Of a stretch of DNA of 6,082 nt, positions 5,109 through 6,082 are shown one piece after another. The stretch is from an uncultured Thermoleophilia bacterium. GTDB lineage: Bacteria; Actinomycetota; Thermoleophilia; UBA2241. Made by a program: the position numbers and the translations under genes. How positions within the stretch are numbered: the stretch's first letter is position 1; each line of letters begins with the position of its first letter. The stretch lies in the NCBI GenBank assembly GCA_903921965.1, contig CAIXSE010000309.1:1-6082 (forward strand). Reading direction: 5' to 3'. The notes beneath the pieces are model-generated. The model saw only the letters and a program-made list of their open reading frames with translations, was not told the DNA's origin and did no database searches.

Positions 5109-5632
5109 GCTCCGGCCTCCGGCCGCACGAGGGCGGCCGGCTCTGCACCCAGACGCAGCTCGAAACGCACGCGCGGCTCGCCGCCGGGGCCGCGCGCGGC
5201 CACGACCGGCAGGCCGTCGACCACCTCGCCGCTCGCCGCCATCGAGAACCCCAGAGCCGTGTGGAAGGCGACGGAGGCCGCATCGGCGGGAGCCGTGACG
5301 CAGCACACGACCTCACGGCCGGCGGCCCGGGCGAGCGTGCAGAAGCGGCGGTACAGGTCGCGCCCGAGGCCGACCCGGCGCCACTCGGGCGCGACTCCCG
5401 CGAAGTGCACGTACGCCTCGCCGGCGTGGTCGTGACAGAAGAAGCCGACGAGGAAGGCGACCAGGCGCTCCTCGTGCTCCACCAGGAGCGACGTGGTGCG
5501 GAAGTGCTCGAAGAACACAGGCGGGACCACGGCCGCCGGCTCGCGGCCGTCCCACCAGGACGGGAGGACGGCCATGACGCGCTCGTAATCGTCGGGGATG
5601 GGCCGGCGGAAGACGAGGGACGAGCAGGACAC
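5105..5632 (-). CDS. GNAT-family N-acetyltransferase
   Basis: A 175-residue acetyl-CoA-dependent acyltransferase of the GNAT fold, expected in the cytoplasm. The N-terminal part FRRPIPDDYERVMAVLPSWW (8-27) is followed by EERLVAFLVGF (54-64). AYVHFAGVAPEWRRVGLGRD (73-92) holds the acetyl-CoA pyrophosphate loop in the form R85-R-V-G-L-G90. A motif B-like SVAFHTALGF (120-129) follows. The acceptor is unknown; small-molecule amines and protein N-termini are both used in this superfamily. It starts at GTG 5632, 6 nt after the mqnA stop, with a weak purine stretch upstream, and overlaps mqnC by 4 nt, so it is translated within the menaquinone operon. No acetylation step is known in the futalosine pathway, so its presence is either regulatory or incidental. 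Confidence 0.9.
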   Translation of the reverse strand: MSCSSLVFRRPIPDDYERVMAVLPSWWDGREPAAVVPPVFFEHFRTTSLLVEHEERLVAFLVGFFCHDHAGEAYVHFAGVAPEWRRVGLGRDLYRRFCTLARAAGREVVCCVTAPADAASVAFHTALGFSMAASGEVVDGLPVVAARGPGGEPRVRFELRLGAEPAALVRPEAGA

Positions 5633-5638
5633 GCGGGG

Positions 5639-6082
5639 TCAGCCTCGTCCTGAGGGCGCCGGTGCGGCGGGCACGCCGCCCCGATCCCGCGTGGGGCACG
5701 GCGGGCGGAACGTCGCGGCTTCGAGGTCGGGCGCCGCCGTCAGCTCGCCGGCGGCGACGGCGCGGCCGTAGAACTCCTCGAGCCCGGCGCGGTACTCCGG
5801 CGCGAACTCGAACTTGAGCTTGTCGAAGTACTCGAGCAGGTACCGCCGGCTGAAGTCGTAGCGCTGCGCGGCCGCCGCCGCGGTCTCTTCGGGCCGGGCC
5901 GCACAACGGTCACGGGACGCCAGGAGCGCCGCCCCGACCGCCGCCGCCGGCCCCGGGTGGGCGGCGGCGAACTCGCGGCGCACGGCGCACACGGCGAAGA
6001 CCATGGGCAACCCGGTGACCCGGCGCCACTCTTCTCCGAGGTCGTGGTGGAACGGGTACACCTCGGCGCGCAGCACGTACAG
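5639..6082 (-). CDS. mqnA: Chorismate dehydratase, C-terminal part
   Basis: Partial gene: the last 147 residues are visible and the frame is open at the right edge. MqnA removes water from chorismate to give 3-[(1-carboxyvinyl)oxy]benzoate, the entry step of the futalosine menaquinone pathway. It has a periplasmic-binding-protein-like fold but works in the cytoplasm. The visible signature is HHDLGEEWRRVTGLPMVFAV (YDLGEEW..TGLP..FAVWA in relatives), followed by RRYLLEYFDKLKFEFAPEYR and GLEEFYGRAVAAGEL near the end. Two small oddities: the usual Trp after AV is Cys here (FAVCAV), and about 25 Pro/Ala/Arg-rich residues extend past the expected end (AAPDLEAATF onward) before TGA at 5641-5639. It is the first visible gene of the mqnA-GNAT-mqnC operon; the promoter lies outside. 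Confidence 0.92.
   Translation of the reverse strand: MYVLRAEVYPFHHDLGEEWRRVTGLPMVFAVCAVRREFAAAHPGPAAAVGAALLASRDRCAARPEETAAAAAQRYDFSRRYLLEYFDKLKFEFAPEYRAGLEEFYGRAVAAGELTAAPDLEAATFRPPCPTRDRGGVPAAPAPSGRG

Noticed and set aside
5106..5306. N-terminal extension of MqnC by 66 residues
   Set aside because: The stretch is an Arg/Gly/Ala-rich shadow of the GNAT coding sequence, and the GTG at 5108 gives the normal family length.

Overview
The window is very GC-rich (visually about 70%, not computed). It carries part of a futalosine-type menaquinone operon, which suggests a high-GC bacterium using that route, such as an actinomycete, a coriobacterium-like lineage or a relative. The lineage is inferred from composition and gene content only. 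No RNA genes, insertion sequences or CRISPR arrays were seen.

Layout. (1) Positions 1-643, minus strand: two tiny ORFs, each with its own ribosome binding site, followed 67 bp later by the first 131 codons of a multi-pass membrane protein that runs off the left edge. The first tiny ORF encodes 27 residues built from a 9-residue repeat with core YAKLHIA. Every base difference within the core copies is synonymous. The second encodes 26 residues, looks like a bare signal peptide and ends in KIH, while the first ends in KLH. (2) Positions 644-919: divergent regulatory region with a 10-bp direct repeat in front of the peptide ORFs and palindromes in front of the right-hand gene. (3) Positions 920-3616, plus strand: two major facilitator superfamily (MFS) exporters, one of the Mef/EntS (MFS_3) type and one of the DHA type, separated by a leader holding two strong hairpins. 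(4) Positions 3617-4016: a convergent gap containing a decayed universal stress protein gene on the minus strand. (5) Positions 4017-6082, minus strand: a tight operon of mqnA (partial, C-terminal half), a GNAT acetyltransferase and mqnC.

How the parts may work together. MqnA makes the first committed intermediate from chorismate and MqnC closes the ring of dehypoxanthine futalosine, so the right end serves respiratory quinone synthesis. The left end is the candidate unusual system: a repeat micropeptide and a hydrophobic micropeptide, probably co-transcribed with a membrane protein that resembles sensor input domains, and divergent from efflux pumps. A peptide-signalling or modified-peptide role is an inference. 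The sequence supports the peptides being translated more strongly than it supports any function.
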